The position numbers were made by a program, and so were the translations under genes. Shown piece by piece: positions 24,550 to 36,660 of a DNA stretch of 64,000 nucleotides. The notes under the pieces were generated by a model, which saw nothing but the letters and a program-made list of their open reading frames with translations, was not told the origin of the DNA and searched no databases. The stretch is from Voacanga thouarsii (taxonomy: Eukaryota > Streptophyta > Magnoliopsida > Gentianales > Apocynaceae): contig JANUWF010002422.1 of the NCBI GenBank assembly GCA_026120185.1, positions 1,240,001 to 1,304,000 of the forward strand. Reading direction: 5' to 3'. The first letter of the stretch is position 1, and the number at the start of each line of letters is the position of its first letter.

Positions 24550-25764
24550 GGATCGTCCTTGAATAGTGAACGTACCTTCCACCACCGCGGCTTCGGCCCC
24601 AACTTCCTCTCTGTTGAGAGTGAATACCTTGGCCTTCACTTATGGCTTCGGTGCTCCACCTCCGGCTGCTCCCATAGTGTTGGCCCGGTTGGGTCCCGGG
24701 TTTTGAGCCGGGTTTCCTTGCCCGACTTGGTGCAGCTTAGGGCAGGTATTCCTCAGGTGGTTCGGGTCACCACAGTGGTAGCACTTCCTATCTCTTCTCT
24801 TGGACCAGCAATTCCTCTCGGTGTGGCCTTTCTTTCCACACTGCCTGTAGGACGGGAGGTTCGGTGTAAGTCCAGCCAGTGCTGTCCGGGCTTACTTTTC
24901 CCGGTTCTGCCAGTGATGATTCGCAGGGCGCTTGTGGGATTATTGCCTCGGGAAGTGTCCCCACGGTTGTCTTGGCGGTTGGAAGGGCTTGGCCGCCATC
25001 CTGCTGCGATCTTCATTCTCCGTGCGAGTAGCAGCGTCCACCGCCCCCGAGTAAGTTGTCGGTGGAGCAGGTGCCAAAGCTCTCCTCAGTTCCGGTCTTA
25101 GCCTCTTGACGAACTGCCTCGTCCGGTTCTGCTCGGTGTCGACCAGTCTTCGGCAGTATTTTGACAACTGCGTAAATCGAGCCGCGTATTGAGCCACAGA
25201 CATGCTCCCCTGCCTCAGATTCTGAAATTCGTCCTCCCGTTTTTCCACAATCCACTGAGGGATGTACTCCGCCCTGAAAGATTCAACGAAGTTGGACCAC
25301 GTCCATTCTTGCTCATCCATTACCCAGTCCTCTTGGACCCGCTACCACCACGCCCGAGCTGGTCCTCTCAACCGGAAGGATACAAATTTAACCATCCGCT
25401 CCTCAAAATACTGGAGTGTTGAGAAATTATCCTCCATTTGCTCGACCCACTGCTCGGCCTTCCGGTCTTGTTCCGCTTCACCCAAAAAGATATGTGGTTG
25501 GAATTTCAAGAACTTCTCCAACGCCTCATCTTCCCCTCTAGGGTGCCTCCGCTCGGTTAGCGTCTGGAGAATGTCGGCCACTTTGCTGAGTGTCTGACCC
25601 AATGACACATCTACCAGGGCATCAGACCCCATGCCCATCGCGAGATCACTTTGCCCGTCACCCTGATGGGGTGATTGCATCTGTTCCGATTCAACTTCTG
25701 GTGCTACCCGGTCTACCTCTGGAGTTCTTCTGGTGGAAGGAACTGCACGTCTCTTGGGTGCCAT
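24550..25764 (-). pseudogene. Gag of the family T element (broken by stops)
   Basis: This is the structural polyprotein: capsid region and nucleocapsid. I chose the Met at 25764 (MAPKRRAVPSTRR) because Tekay-like gags begin MAPK and the old copy at 3719 begins the same way. The frame is open about 45 bases further upstream. The capsid part contains LEKFLKFQPHIFLGEAEQD and GPARAWW, with TAG at 25342-25344 directly after it, then FQNLRQGSMSVAQYAARF. Stops follow at 24940-24942, 24892-24894 and 24640-24642, all in the same frame. Two zinc knuckles are seen. The first (about 24808-24849, CGKKGHTERNC) has lost its first Cys to Tyr. The second (24742-24783, CYHCGDPNHLRNTC) is a perfect CX2CX4HX4C. 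Gag and pol are in one frame with no overlap. Confidence 0.9.
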
Positions 25765-26021
25765 TCTATACCATACCCCAAATGTTAAATGTATGCACTT
25801 AAGTATCAAATCATTTTAATAGTGTATGCATACATAGCCATGTATGAGTAGAAAGAAGTCAGCTGCAACTTATTTAAAGGATTGCTCATAAATTTCGATT
25901 TCAAAAATTAATTTGCATAATTTCAAAATTTGATAAAAATGAATTTTGAGAATTCTTAACATCTCAATTCATGAAAAGCTGTAAATAAACAAACATCCAA
26001 ATCAAAAAGTCTCCTAGCTCT

Positions 26022-26551
26022 CTACTCCTCATCGGAATCCTCATCATCTGCCTCATATATCCAACCTCCGGTGTTTTTAGAGAAATCCACCACCTCCCCG
26101 CTAGCAAATCCCTCCATAGGCTTCTTCCCAAGGCGCCAGAACTCTCCCCAGCCTTAACTCGGCTGAAGGGAGGAATAAAGGAAAGTCTGGGTGGAGACTC
26201 ATAGTCTATCTCTCCCGGGTCATCACTAGCAGCTGCTAAATCCACCTCGAGATTAGGAGGGTGGGGTTCAGGCTCCACTATCATAACATCATCCTCATTG
26301 TCAGAACTTATATCTATCACCGGGATTGGAGGTGGTTCAAGGATCTGGACCTCGTCCTCACTGCTATCCTCCATCAAGTCAAGTTCATCATCACTATTAT
26401 CCTCCATAGGGATATCCTCGACATCATTGTTATCCTCTATAGGGACAACTGGCTGAAGGGCAGGCTGGGGAACTGGAAGGTCCTCCTGATCTAGATAGTA
26501 AGGTGGGTGCCACAGCTGCTCTTTCCTTGCTATCCTAAGCAGTCTAACCAT
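26022..26551 (-). pseudogene. Acidic, proline-rich leader ORF upstream of gag, one frameshift
   Basis: The ORF begins 98 bases after the 5' LTR end and precedes gag by about 260 bases. The first ~140 codons encode basic MVRLLRIARKEQ, a proline-rich stretch, then repeated acidic blocks (MEDNSDDELDLMEDSSEDE, ISSDNEDD). Near 26140 the sequence seems to change frame. The original frame runs to a stop at 25964 through an uncharacteristic sequence, while the next frame gives GFASGEVVDFSKNTGGWIY and ends EADDEDSDEE at a TAG (26022-26024). The acidic ending matches the leader ORF of the old element at 4007-4354, so I read it as one ORF of about 175 codons with a single indel. I recognise no domain. 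The function is unknown; a protein-binding or regulatory role is only a guess. Confidence 0.55.
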
Positions 26552-26631
26552 CCTACAGCATCAATAAAATAGGTTAGATAAGATCTAAACGTAAATAAAT
26601 AAATCATATATCATCAATATTTATCTATAAC

Positions 26632-26649
26632 CTAGTCTTCGATACCCCT
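26632..26649 (-). other. Probable primer binding site
   Basis: Directly after the 5' LTR end (TGTTACA) the minus strand reads AGGGGTATCGAAGAC. GGTATC fits the start of the initiator-Met type site TGGTATCAGAGC, but the rest matches poorly. The position is right; the primer tRNA is uncertain. Confidence 0.5.
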
Positions 26650-29600
26650 TGTAACACCCCGGAAACCTAGGCCCGCCAGGGCCGGGGATGTCGCCCCGTC
26701 CAAAGGACAAGGGGTCTTTATAACTAGGTCACAAATAAAATTGCTGAAATAAATAATACTCAATCTAAAAAAAAAAAGAATTTATTACAACCCAAAATAC
26801 TTCACAAGTACATCCATGAAATTCCAAAACAAAAACCATATTTAAAATCATCCACTCTCGTCTCCCCAAAGTAATACATAAAAAAAAAAAAAAAAACACA
26901 TTCTCTTCCAAGGTAGCTACTCACCCACAACAGGATCAACCTGAAATCATGATAAAAGGTGGTGAGACAGAAATCTCAGTAAGTCCGTGTGTGCTTTGGG
27001 TGTTTAGTGGAAACAGTTTGTGGATGCAAAGTATGAAATCTTTATAAGAGAAACATTGGCAAGCAATAAACATTAGTCAAAAGCAAGAGTGGCGTTTTGG
27101 CTCTTCTAGCCATACATAAGTAATGAAATCAACCACTCGAAAGAAAGGGATTGGGTTACCACACTTTGGGTCCCATAACCGGTCAGAATGCCTAACACTT
27201 TGTGCAAACTTACAAAAATAGGTGATCGGCCTACTGGGCAAGATACTCCTCATTCTCTATACCCAAACAACCGCCGGGTGTCCATTCCGGCAAAAACACA
27301 GTCACTTGACTGAAACAAAACAAACTGCTAGCTCGGACCGGCACGACTCACTGGAATGGCATCTTATCCGGGAAGGACTCACCCCTCAGAGGTGGCCACC
27401 TACTGAGTGACTTATCCTAACCCTTCAAAGACTAGTCCTAGTAGTCCACCCTTATTGAGTACTCAATGACATTCCCCACTTGGGATAAAATGAACAAAGC
27501 ATTGTGCTTCATGAAAATAACAATTTGAGGGTTTCCAAAGCTTTGGGAGAAATTAGTTTTAGAAAGAGTTTCAAGTTTGGAAAAATCTGCTCAAAGACTT
27601 TTAAATAATTTAAGCGTTGGAATTAATGATGAATTCAACCCTCAATTGCTTTCAAATAACTGAGTGTCCTTGCGCTCCACATTTGGCTTGCCATAAGGAA
27701 ATCATTTCACATCAATCAGGTTTTATGCAGGAGCTTACCTGATTCTTGCTCACAATAACAAGGTCTCGAATAGCTGACCTAACCCCACATGGGCAAATAC
27801 AAATCTTAATCAGATTCAAGCCACAATCCACTTCCTCAATTTTAAATCAACTCAATTCACTACTACCATGATCCTAGTGTCCCAAGCTTTAAGGCAAAAT
27901 AATAATTGAATAGGTTTATAAGCTAAGTTTAATTTGTTATTTAAAATAATTAATGGATTAGGAAATAAATTATAACAAGTTGAAATTTTAAATCTTATTA
28001 AGGAAAATTTAGAGTTTATTTGATCAGAAGTCATAGGTGGTACTAGGTAAAATAGTGATTTAATGATAGCTTAGTTGTTAGAAAATAATTGATAGCTAAA
28101 ACTAGTTAAGATTAAGTTTAATAAGTCTTTCTTGGAAAATAATAAGTAAATCCTTAAGGGTTTTGATTTAGTAAATATTCTATTAAGTATAAAAATTTTC
28201 CATAAAGGCTTTAATTAATTTATTTATTTTAAATAATATTTATTTATTTTATTTTCTAGAAAAGTTATTATTTATTTGACTAAAATATCATTTACAAATA
28301 TTATAATTCCAAATCTACCCTTCCTAGGGTTTTCGAAATTCTCTAGCAAAAATTATTAGTAAATATTTTATTCATGAAATAAAATTTGCTTAGGGACAAC
28401 TACATCATGATCAAGATTCCATGGACAACCATAATCAATAACATACTCAATCATTCAATTCATCAAATCATCCAAATCTTGCACATAGGCATAGATCTAA
28501 ATTTATTAAGACATGCTTTAACGTCTACTAGCATAAACATGATCATGACTTCAAAATCTAATCATGCATACAAATCCTATTCACCAATGGTGGCATAATC
28601 ACTAGCAAGCTTCATCACAAACACTACTTATGACATGCATCAAACCTCAACTCATCATTCAATCCACCAATATAATCCTTCCATGCATAAATCCCATCTC
28701 CTTCACAATCATCCATATACTCATGCTTCAATCAACAACATCACATACTCAATCCCATCGCCAATCATCTTCTCACAACATCATCCTAGAGACATGATTC
28801 TAAAATTTTAAAAAGAGGATTGAAGGTACTTACTTGATTGATGTATGTCTTGAAGGAGTTTAGAGTAGATCTCCACTCCTAGATGGCTAATCTTGTCCAA
28901 GAGAGGTGGTGAAAGCATGGTCATGGAAAAAGAGACTATTCGGCCAAGGGAGGAAATTTCGGCCATGAGAGAGAGAGTGAGAGAGGGAGAGAGAAAGAGA
29001 GAAAGAAGAAGAGATCATTAGCATGCTTATTCATATAGGTTTTCATTAGAGATTAAGTTTGGAGAAGATGAAGTTCTTAGAATAAGTTTACCTTGAAGAT
29101 GTTCTTGATCTTCACAGAAATTTCTACTTTTTGATCCAAAGTAGCAAGATGATTTGTGGAGTTTGACGTTAATAAGGGTGTTGATGGATGCACAGCAAGG
29201 AATAGATCAAATATGGAGATTTTCTTGAGGGTTTGTAGTGGTTTGGAGGTGTATTAGGTGTAAGGTAGTAGGTGTTCTTGATGTCGTGTGTGTGTTCTTG
29301 GTAGCTAGAGAAAATCGAGAGAGAGAGAGAAGAAGAAGCTGCCAATTTTCTGAGGAATTGGGGCTGCCAAAATTCTGTAGTGTTTAGGGAGTGATTTCTC
29401 TGATTTGGAAGGGAAAGGAAAGGTTAGTTGTTACAATCCTTGAAGAATATTTTTAGGAAGAGAATTTGGAAACTAGATATTCTAAGAATATCTTGATTTT
29501 TCTGGACAGCTTTGAAGTCTCCTATGGCCGACTGCTGGAGTGATTTTTCTAAGGGATTAAAGCTGATTCAATGTGGCTTATGGCGGCTGAAATTAAGGTG

Positions 29601-30948
29601 CACTATGGAGGAGAAGAAGTCTAGTCAATTGAGTAAGATATTATGGAAAGTAGCTAAACAAGATGGCTGAAATTTTGGAAGGTAATCAAGCTAAATTGCA
29701 GGGATTTGTTGGAGAGATTTTCGGGCAGCCATTGATGGAATTTTGTGCAGGAGTTCAAGGGGATCAATGGAGCTCTATTTATGGAGGTTTGAGGGAGGTT
29801 TTGACAGATTAAGGTTGGTGTTTTGGCTGGAAGAGAGATAGGAAACAAGCTGGACATTTGACTGCCCAGATTTTTTCGCTGCACAGGATTTTCTGGGTAG
29901 AATTTCGTCCACCTCTTCCAGCTGAGATGCAGCGAGTTTGAAGGGGATTTCAGGGGTATTCAAGGCTGGTTTCCAGAATTCTTTATGGAGGAAAAACATG
30001 TCTAAGGTGCTGCACAAAATCTGGGAGAAAATAGCTTGGTTTGGAGCTCTCAAAGCTGATTTTCGTACAGGAATTTTTCCTGCTTTGCTCCAACTTGTGC
30101 AGCCCGAATTTGGGCAAAAACTTTCAGGTTTCAAACTGATCCTAAAGACCATTTTTCTGGTAGCATTTGGGAGGGAATGTGAGCTAGAATTTTTGACCTT
30201 TTGAAGGTACAACAAGCTGGAAAATTTCAGCTCATTCCATGAAGATAGATGAACTAAGATAAAGGAAAATTTTCAGCAAGCTTTCAAGAGGGATTTTCCT
30301 CTTGAATTTTCCCACAATTCATTTACATTTTCCAAACCATGAGAAGCCTTTTACTTGGACATTTTGATCCTAATAGACCTTAGTCCTCTACTGAATTTTC
30401 TGGAAAGGAAAAGGATAGAACACCTTGATCAAACTAAGGAGTTGGAAATTAAGAAAAACTAAAGATCAAGGGAGAATGAATTCCATTTAGGCATTTCGCG
30501 AAGAACAAAAGAGTGAAGTGAGAATTCTCTTAACATGTCTCTCCTAGGACATCATCACCACATTGATCTAGGCCCTCATGGCCGAAACCATCCTTTTCCA
30601 AGCAAAATAAAATTTACTCAAGCTAAAGCTTCTATGATGGACTTTGAACCTTAGACCTCAATAATTTATTCTAAAGCTCTAACCACTAAACCACAACAAC
30701 TCTTGTTGATACTTTCACTAGAAAAATTATTTTCTATTCAATCCACAAGTTATCTCCCTATTTTCACCTCGGACAAAAATTACCATTTTTCCCCTCTCAC
30801 ACATCACTCACCACCAAGACTTCAAGATAATAAAAATCAAATTCAAAGCACATAGAAATCATATGAAAGCATATTTAAACATGAAATAAAGCATGTTATG
30901 CATCCCCAACTCCCTTACTCTAAGGTTGGTCTTGACTGGGGTTTCACA
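26650..30948 (-). mobile_element. 5' LTR of the full-length family T element (4.30 kb)
   Basis: It is bounded by TGTAACACCCCGG at 26650 and GGGGTTTCACA ending at 30948 on the plus strand. It aligns end to end with 16873-21166. It holds the GA-rich microsatellite (about 28966-29010) and the Pol III-like boxes (30639-30693). On the minus strand it should carry the element's promoter, but I could not single out one convincing TATA box. Confidence 0.95.
30639..30693 (-). promoter_or_regulatory. tRNA-like Pol III A/B box pair in 5' LTR
   Basis: The minus-strand A box TGGTTTAGTGG is at 30693-30683 and the B box GGTTCAAAGTCC at 30650-30639, spacing 43. It is identical in both boxes to the copy in the 3' LTR of the same element. 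Confidence 0.6.
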
Positions 30949-31368
30949 TAGATAATATGGTTAAAATATTACCATTGTGTCTCCCCTAAGACAACTTTTC
31001 TAGCTTCTTGGAATGCAAGACATAAGTTCATCAAACATTAGTGAGGATAATTAAAAATAATACTTGGTTTATGGGATTTGAACTCAAGACTTTAGAATTT
31101 AAACACAAAGCTCTAACCACTTAACCATGTTAATTCTTGTTCTTATTTTTCCAACCTAATTCTCTTCCCTTCTAAAACCCAAGCCCACATCCGTAAGCAA
31201 AAATTCCTAATTGCCCCCAACACACATCTAGCATAAATAATTCACAAAAATCACATATAACAATTTTAAAAATGCACAATTTCACCCATAAAGAATATAT
31301 TTATGCAATATGTCGTGGAATGCAAACCTTCCCTCTATTTCTAGGGTAGTCTTAAGTGGGGTTATACA
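30949..31368 (-). mobile_element. Diverged T-like LTR, right piece with LTR start
   Basis: On the minus strand the LTR start TGTATAACCCCAC begins at 31368. It aligns with the first ~420 bases of family T LTRs but is strongly diverged. The full-length element interrupts it, and the left piece is at 15241-16872. It carries its own tRNA-like boxes at 31074-31127. Confidence 0.65.
31074..31127 (-). promoter_or_regulatory. tRNA-like A/B box pair in the diverged LTR
   Basis: The minus-strand A box TGGTTAAGTGG (31127-31117) is followed by TTAGAGC, and AGTTCAAATCC (31084-31074) is the B box. Both are closer to the tRNA consensus than those of family T except for the first B-box G. Spacing is preserved (about 43-44) although the surrounding LTR has diverged. 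Confidence 0.6.
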
Positions 31369-32579
31369 CTGGGGACTAGATATTGTAAATTCAGAAGAAG
31401 AAGAAGGCGGTGGCAGTTTTTAAGAAAACCCACTGTCAAAAAACCAAACCCTCCTCACACGGATTCTATATATTTTCAGATATATCATCCGCTGATCTTT
31501 TGGTAGTTAGAATCCAATTATTAATTACCAATTATTATTATGATTTATTATTAATTACAATATAGCCCACAAATTATAACTAATTATAATTTGATGAAAA
31601 CAACTTCTTTTTTTACAATCAACCCTGTAATATTATCAAATAATATCTTGAGCACTCAATTCTCTATTGTGTGTGACCTATTAGGTTTTTCGATTTATTG
31701 GTAGGGAAATATGAATTAATCTAAACGCCTTTAAGATTAATAATCCTCAATAATTATAGAATTAACTTATTAATTATGATACAAATTGATTTATTAATTC
31801 TCTAATTAATAAATTCATATTCAGTAGATGATTAGCTGTATCTAGCAATATATTATAACCACCCAAAAGTCTAGAAAGTCAAGTGATTTGACATAAACCT
31901 TTCAATAGCAAACAGCAGTGCAATAAACTCCTTTCACCGTATAATATCTCATTCGGTTTGGAGTACGAAATTAGTGCACACTCTTTCCAGAATAATAAAT
32001 TCATTCTAGCCCAAATATTTTAGTACTTGTTCCTGAAATCCACTACTCAACATATTTATCAATTAGAACCATTTCTAATATACAATCGCCTTAGCCAAGG
32101 ACTTCTCCAGTAATGATTCCTACAAGTGGTCATGAGATATTCACTCCTAGTATTAGGAGTAGTGAATCCTTTATTGATCTTCTCAACTACTTTCATTTGC
32201 TTCATGTTGTACCCAATATCCATCCCATATGCGGTCTTGTCAGGACTTCAGAGGTTGTGATCAAAGTCCAACACTTAGCAAATAAAGTACCTTGGAGATC
32301 TCAAGTCTAAGGAGACTTGTACATTTGCTATGATGAGATTATTTCATTGGTATTAAATAGTTATCAATGTGATTATCTCATAGTCAGGTCATCTAATATA
32401 CTTGTTCAAGTAAAAGAATCCATGTGTTAACTTTGAGTATCACAATACTCAAGGATGTGAGAACCACCGCCTGATCAAATCAGGAAGTATAATAGATACT
32501 AGTCTTAATGCATTAATGATGTTCTATCTCATTAATACTATGACTATGGATAATTATGTAAAAAAAAAAACTATCTAGT
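31369..32579 (-). mobile_element. Ty1/copia LTR, left piece (minus)
   Basis: From about 31600 to 32579 it aligns in reverse complement with the copia LTRs at 10242 and 12858 (for example GTGTGACC followed by ATTAGGTTTTTCG, and the CCCAATATCCATCCCAT stretch). The last ~200-400 bases of the LTR (31369-31600) are diverged or rearranged, so the left boundary is approximate. The LTR continues at 34089 after the inserted Athila LTR. Confidence 0.75.
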
Positions 32580-34088
32580 TGATGTGTATCGATTTGGGTA
32601 TAAAAAATCATATAAAAATAAGCATATTCCCAATCAAGTTTAAATTAAAATATTAACTCCAAATTACACATATGAGTAAGCGTACTCATCATTAACATAG
32701 CATAGAGTTCAAATGAGTGTCGATCCTCAAGGAACAAGTATGCATTAGTCACATTTCTTTCATTGTTTAACCAACTCAATAAAGTAAAAAATAAATAAAA
32801 TAAAATAAAATAAAATAAAAATATATACATGTCAATGATGGAGGAGTATGTAACTCAAACCATTATTTTGACAATCAGAATCTTAAAGTACCTAATCTTT
32901 ATCATACTTGATTATTCTTTTGGCATCATGAAGGATAATATAGATTCACTTCTTTGTCCAATCTATGAAATTCCTATCTTCCAGACAAACTAGCATTACA
33001 TATCCTGTCTCAACTAATTCACCTAAAAGATGCATTGAATACAGTCATTGATTAAACTTTCATTCCTGGCAAATTCGCATGAAATTAACCACTGAATCCA
33101 TATCCTGGCAAACATCAGTTAACCTTTAACTGCTTTGTCCCTACTCTTAACCCCTTTGTCCAAGCAAGTTAAGAGCTAACAAATATGAAACTAACGAATT
33201 GAAACTACCATCGACCCCTTTGTCTAAGCAAGTTAATGGAAAGAAACAACCAATCAATCTCGTAATAAGCACAAGTAATTAAATACCAAGATTAACAACC
33301 AATTAATTAAAAGATCAAATAACTCTAAAAATCGTGAATATTTAAAACAATGTTAAATTACAATAAAACAATTAACATATCATTGTCAAGAAAAAGAAAA
33401 CAAAGTAAAAGAAAGAACTCATAGACAAGCCTCATTCTTTTTCCTTTGAAGACCTTCTTGTACAACCCTCCTTGAATTGAAGAATTCCTCCTTTGATTTG
33501 AGTAATTTTCTGTGATAATCAATGAATTCTCCCATTTTCCTTTGTGTTTTCCATTTATTTATAGACTTGAGAAGTGTTTAAACTTGTTGGTGTAATGTTC
33601 TTAGCTGAGTAGAAGTTGGAAGATACTAAAACTCCACAAATTAAAAAAAATCACATAGAAAAATCACAATCCCGCCTTTTCTTCAAAGCACAGCCGGCGC
33701 CGCCTTGGCTCTCGGAGCCGACGCCGGTTGTGTTCTAGTTCTCCACTCGTTTGTCGATTTCTTTTCTGAATTTTGCACAATGTATTCCAGAATGCAGCCG
33801 GCGCTAATTCCACTCTGTTCCAGTCTATTTTAACAAATTTTCGTCATCTTGAAGTTTATGTCAACAGTGTATGGCCGGCGCCTGTTCCAGTGCCCTAGCC
33901 GGCGCCGCCTCTCTACTATTTTGTGATGTTTTTGCTTCGTTTTACCCCAAAAATCTATAATAATAAACAAAATACCTTTCCAATGGTAGAATCTCAAATA
34001 TGAAGGAATATAACTAGTTATTGAACAAAATGTATCACTAAAGAGCCTCAAATAACTAGAAAAAATATGACTAATTTAGCCCTTATAA
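32580..34088 (-). mobile_element. Solo Athila-like LTR inside the copia LTR
   Basis: The element is 1,509 bp. The plus strand runs from TGATGTGTATCG to AGCCCTTATAA, the complement of an Athila-type LTR (start TGATAGGG-like, end ACACATCA). The target duplication CTAGT is perfect at 32575-32579 and 34089-34093. A second copy lies at 38434-48577 and a related 3' LTR at 55409-56790. It contains a (TAAAA)n run near 32789-32820 and a GC-rich cluster of GCCGGCGC motifs at 33690-33910. There is no coding region, so it is a solo LTR. Confidence 0.9.
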
Positions 34089-34294
34089 CTAGTATAGTAG
34101 GAATCTCACATCATGATCTCTCTCAAGATTTTCTTAACATGGTGTTGCACTTAGGACTTTATCTAACAATTATTTAACACGAGAGCATAAATAGTATAAA
34201 TAAAACAAACTAAAATATAAAGAATGCCTTATGTTATATAATAATGGACAATATATAGAATATATGTGATTTCCTCTAAGGCATAACACTAACA
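34089..34294 (-). mobile_element. Ty1/copia LTR, right piece with LTR start
   Basis: It resumes the copia LTR after the Athila insertion (TAGTAGGAATCTCACATC) and ends at 34294 with the complement of TGTTAGTGTTATGCC. It keeps an intact TG start, unlike the copies at 10242 and 12858. Confidence 0.85.
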
Positions 34295-36660
34295 GTTTAC
34301 CCTCTAAAGAATTTAAAAGTGCATACCTTCGAAATAATGCATCCGCAACCACATTTTGTTTACCCTTTTTATGTTGAATGACATATGGAAATGTTCCAAT
34401 GAACTTTATCACCTCACATGCTTCTTGTTCAAATTTTGTTGGCTTTTTGAGGTGCTTAAAGATCTTATGGTTGTTATGGATCCAAACTCTCTTGGTAAAA
34501 GATAATATTACCAATACTCTAAGGTCCTAACCAAAGCAAATAGTTCTTTGTCACAAGTGGAGTAATTGAGGGCTACCCCAGATAATTTTTTACTAAACTA
34601 AGCAATGGATTTTTGATCTTGATTCAAAACCACACCTATCCCTACTCCATTTATACCATACTCTATCTCAAATATTTTGTTAAAGTTAGGTAGGATGAAA
34701 ATTAGATCTTGGCTTAATTGGTCTTTGAGGGCTTGGAATGATATTTCTTGGACTTTTTCCCACGTAAATCCTATCTTTTTCTTTACTACTTCGGTTAGAA
34801 TGGCGGCTATAAAGCTGAAATTTTTTATGAACCTCCTATAGAAGCTAGCTAGCCTATACGAACTTGGGTAATAGTGGTAGGGGTGGGCTAATCTTGGATG
34901 AATTTAACTTTTTCCTCATTAACATCAATTCCCTTGGCACTCACAGCATACCAAAAAAATATAACCCTCTTTAAACAAAAAGAGTATTTTTCCAGATTAG
35001 TATACAATCTCTCATTTTAAAGAGCAACAAGCACACATTAAAGATGATTCAAATAATCCACATAAGACTTGGTATATATCAATATATTACCAAAGTACAC
35101 AATAACAAAATTTTGCAATTAATTCCCTTAAAACATGATGCGTTAAATGCATAAAAGTACTTGGAGCATTTGATAACCCAAAAGACATAAAAAGCCACTT
35201 ATAAAACCTTTGCTTAGTTTTAAAGATTGTTGTCCATTCATCCCCTTTTCTAATTCTAATTTGGTGATAACCTCATCTAGCCTAGGAATGGGATAATGAT
35301 ACTTAACCATAATATTGTTTATAGCCAGACAATCCACACATATGCGTCATTTCCCATCCTTCTTAGGTACCAAGAGAACCGAAACCACACATGGACTTAG
35401 GCTCTTTCTCACATGTTACTTCCTAAGCAATTCCTTCACTTGCTTTTGAAACTCTTTAGCCTTCTTTAGGTTGTATCTATAAGCCAGTCGGTTGGAAATG
35501 ATGGCTCAGTGCACAAAGTCTATTTGATGCTTAATGCCTTTTATGGGTGATAGTCCTCTAGGCACCTCCTTTGAGAAAACATCTTCAAATTCTTTAAGGA
35601 TATCTACAATTTCATTAGGCAAAGATAAAGTAGAGTCGTTAGTAGAAATATAAGAACCTTTGCAAACACGAAGAATAACCAATTCCTTAGCTTCTATGAC
35701 CTCACTTTCTTTTATAAAGTAGTTCACTTTTTTTTTACCTCCCCTCTCTTATTCTTACTCACTCCCATCCTTGATAGTCAAGGGTATTTATTTTCCCATT
35801 CTCTCTCTCAAATATTTCTCTTTTCTTTCTTGTTATTTCCTGACCAACTTTTGTTTTTGTTTGGCTTCTTGTGCTCTTTTTTCTGCTTTATTTCTCTCAT
35901 GAATCTTTGATCTTTATTCACCTCACTTAGGGGCATACAGATAAGAGTAAATTTAGACCTTTCTTTGAGAAAGGAGTGGGTGTTCTTTCTATCTTTATGC
36001 TTCACATTCTAGTCATATTGCCAAGGCCTTACAAATAGCAAATGGCCCGCTTGCATTGTTGCCACATTGAATAGCACATCATCCTTGTAGTTTACTATCT
36101 CAAAAGACACTAAGACTTCTTTGTTAACCTTTAGTTCTCCACTCTCATTCAACCATTGTAATTTGTGAAGTTTGGGATGTTTAATCTACTTCATGCCCAA
36201 TTCATCATCTAAGGTTGCACTAATCACATTACTATCCACAATGATACTACAAGGGGTCTTGTTGATTAGACAACTTGTGTTGAATATGTACTCTCTTAGT
36301 TGATGATCTTTATCCTCAATGGCTTGAGAGTTCAAGGATCTTCTTGTAAATCCAACTAAGGCATACTCTTGACTGACAATCTCCCCTTCTTATTTTCTTT
36401 ACGTCCTCCATGGTGCCTTTCTTCTTTATCCTTCTCTTCAGTAGAGATTTCTCTATAAGGGTTAGTGTATATAATCTTCTTGCTAGAAAACTCGTGAGTG
36501 GTGTATCTATCATTACCAAGACACGTAAAGCACTTGATGTCTCTATTCCATTATGGTCTCTCCATGGCCTTCCTTTTACCTTTATTCCAACCTTTCCTAG
36601 GCTTCCAATCTTCATTCGATTTCCAATCATCTCTTGGTTTTTATCCTTTGTTTAGCTTGT
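34295..36660 (-). pseudogene. Degraded Reina-like chromovirus pol (protease to RNase H)
   Basis: Minus-strand fragments in several frames give a Ty3/gypsy polyprotein. RNase H ends in FPYVIQHKKGKQNVVADAL (about 34330-34390). The reverse transcriptase piece [20 protein letters not shown] lies near 35270-35330, and a pre-RT stretch DILKEFEDVFSKEVPRGL near 35560-35620. VATMQAGHLLFVRPWQYD, from the spacer around protease, lies near 36015-36070. A weak zinc-knuckle region (CFTC) is near 36510. At 35083-35124 the catalytic motif reads YFGNILIY instead of YFDDILIY, so both active-site aspartates are lost. Integrase is missing because the copia LTR abuts the RNase H end. The FPYVI-KKGK motif suggests the Reina side of the chromoviruses, but lineage is uncertain. 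Confidence 0.8.

Larger units (their letters stand above)
16873..30948 (-). mobile_element. Full-length family T element (Tekay/Del-like chromovirus), minus strand
   Basis: This is a complete 14.1-kb LTR retrotransposon: 5' LTR 26650-30948, primer site about 26632-26649, leader ORF 26022-26551, gag from 25764, pol with protease, reverse transcriptase, RNase H and integrase, chromodomain ending at 21213, polypurine tract 21167-21179, and 3' LTR 16873-21166. The order PR-RT-RH-IN and the C-terminal chromodomain define a chromovirus, and protein style points to the Tekay/Del lineage. Flanking bases AAGAT (16868-16872) and TAGAT (30949-30953) are a target duplication with one mismatch. The first ~230 bases of the two LTRs differ at about seven positions, so insertion was relatively recent, yet gag-pol has at least eight in-frame stops and two frameshifts. 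It can only have moved with proteins supplied by another copy. Confidence 0.93.

Noticed and set aside
24487..25101. 204-codon plus-strand frame
   Set aside because: It is antisense to gag, whose zinc knuckle and capsid motifs on the minus strand explain the sequence.
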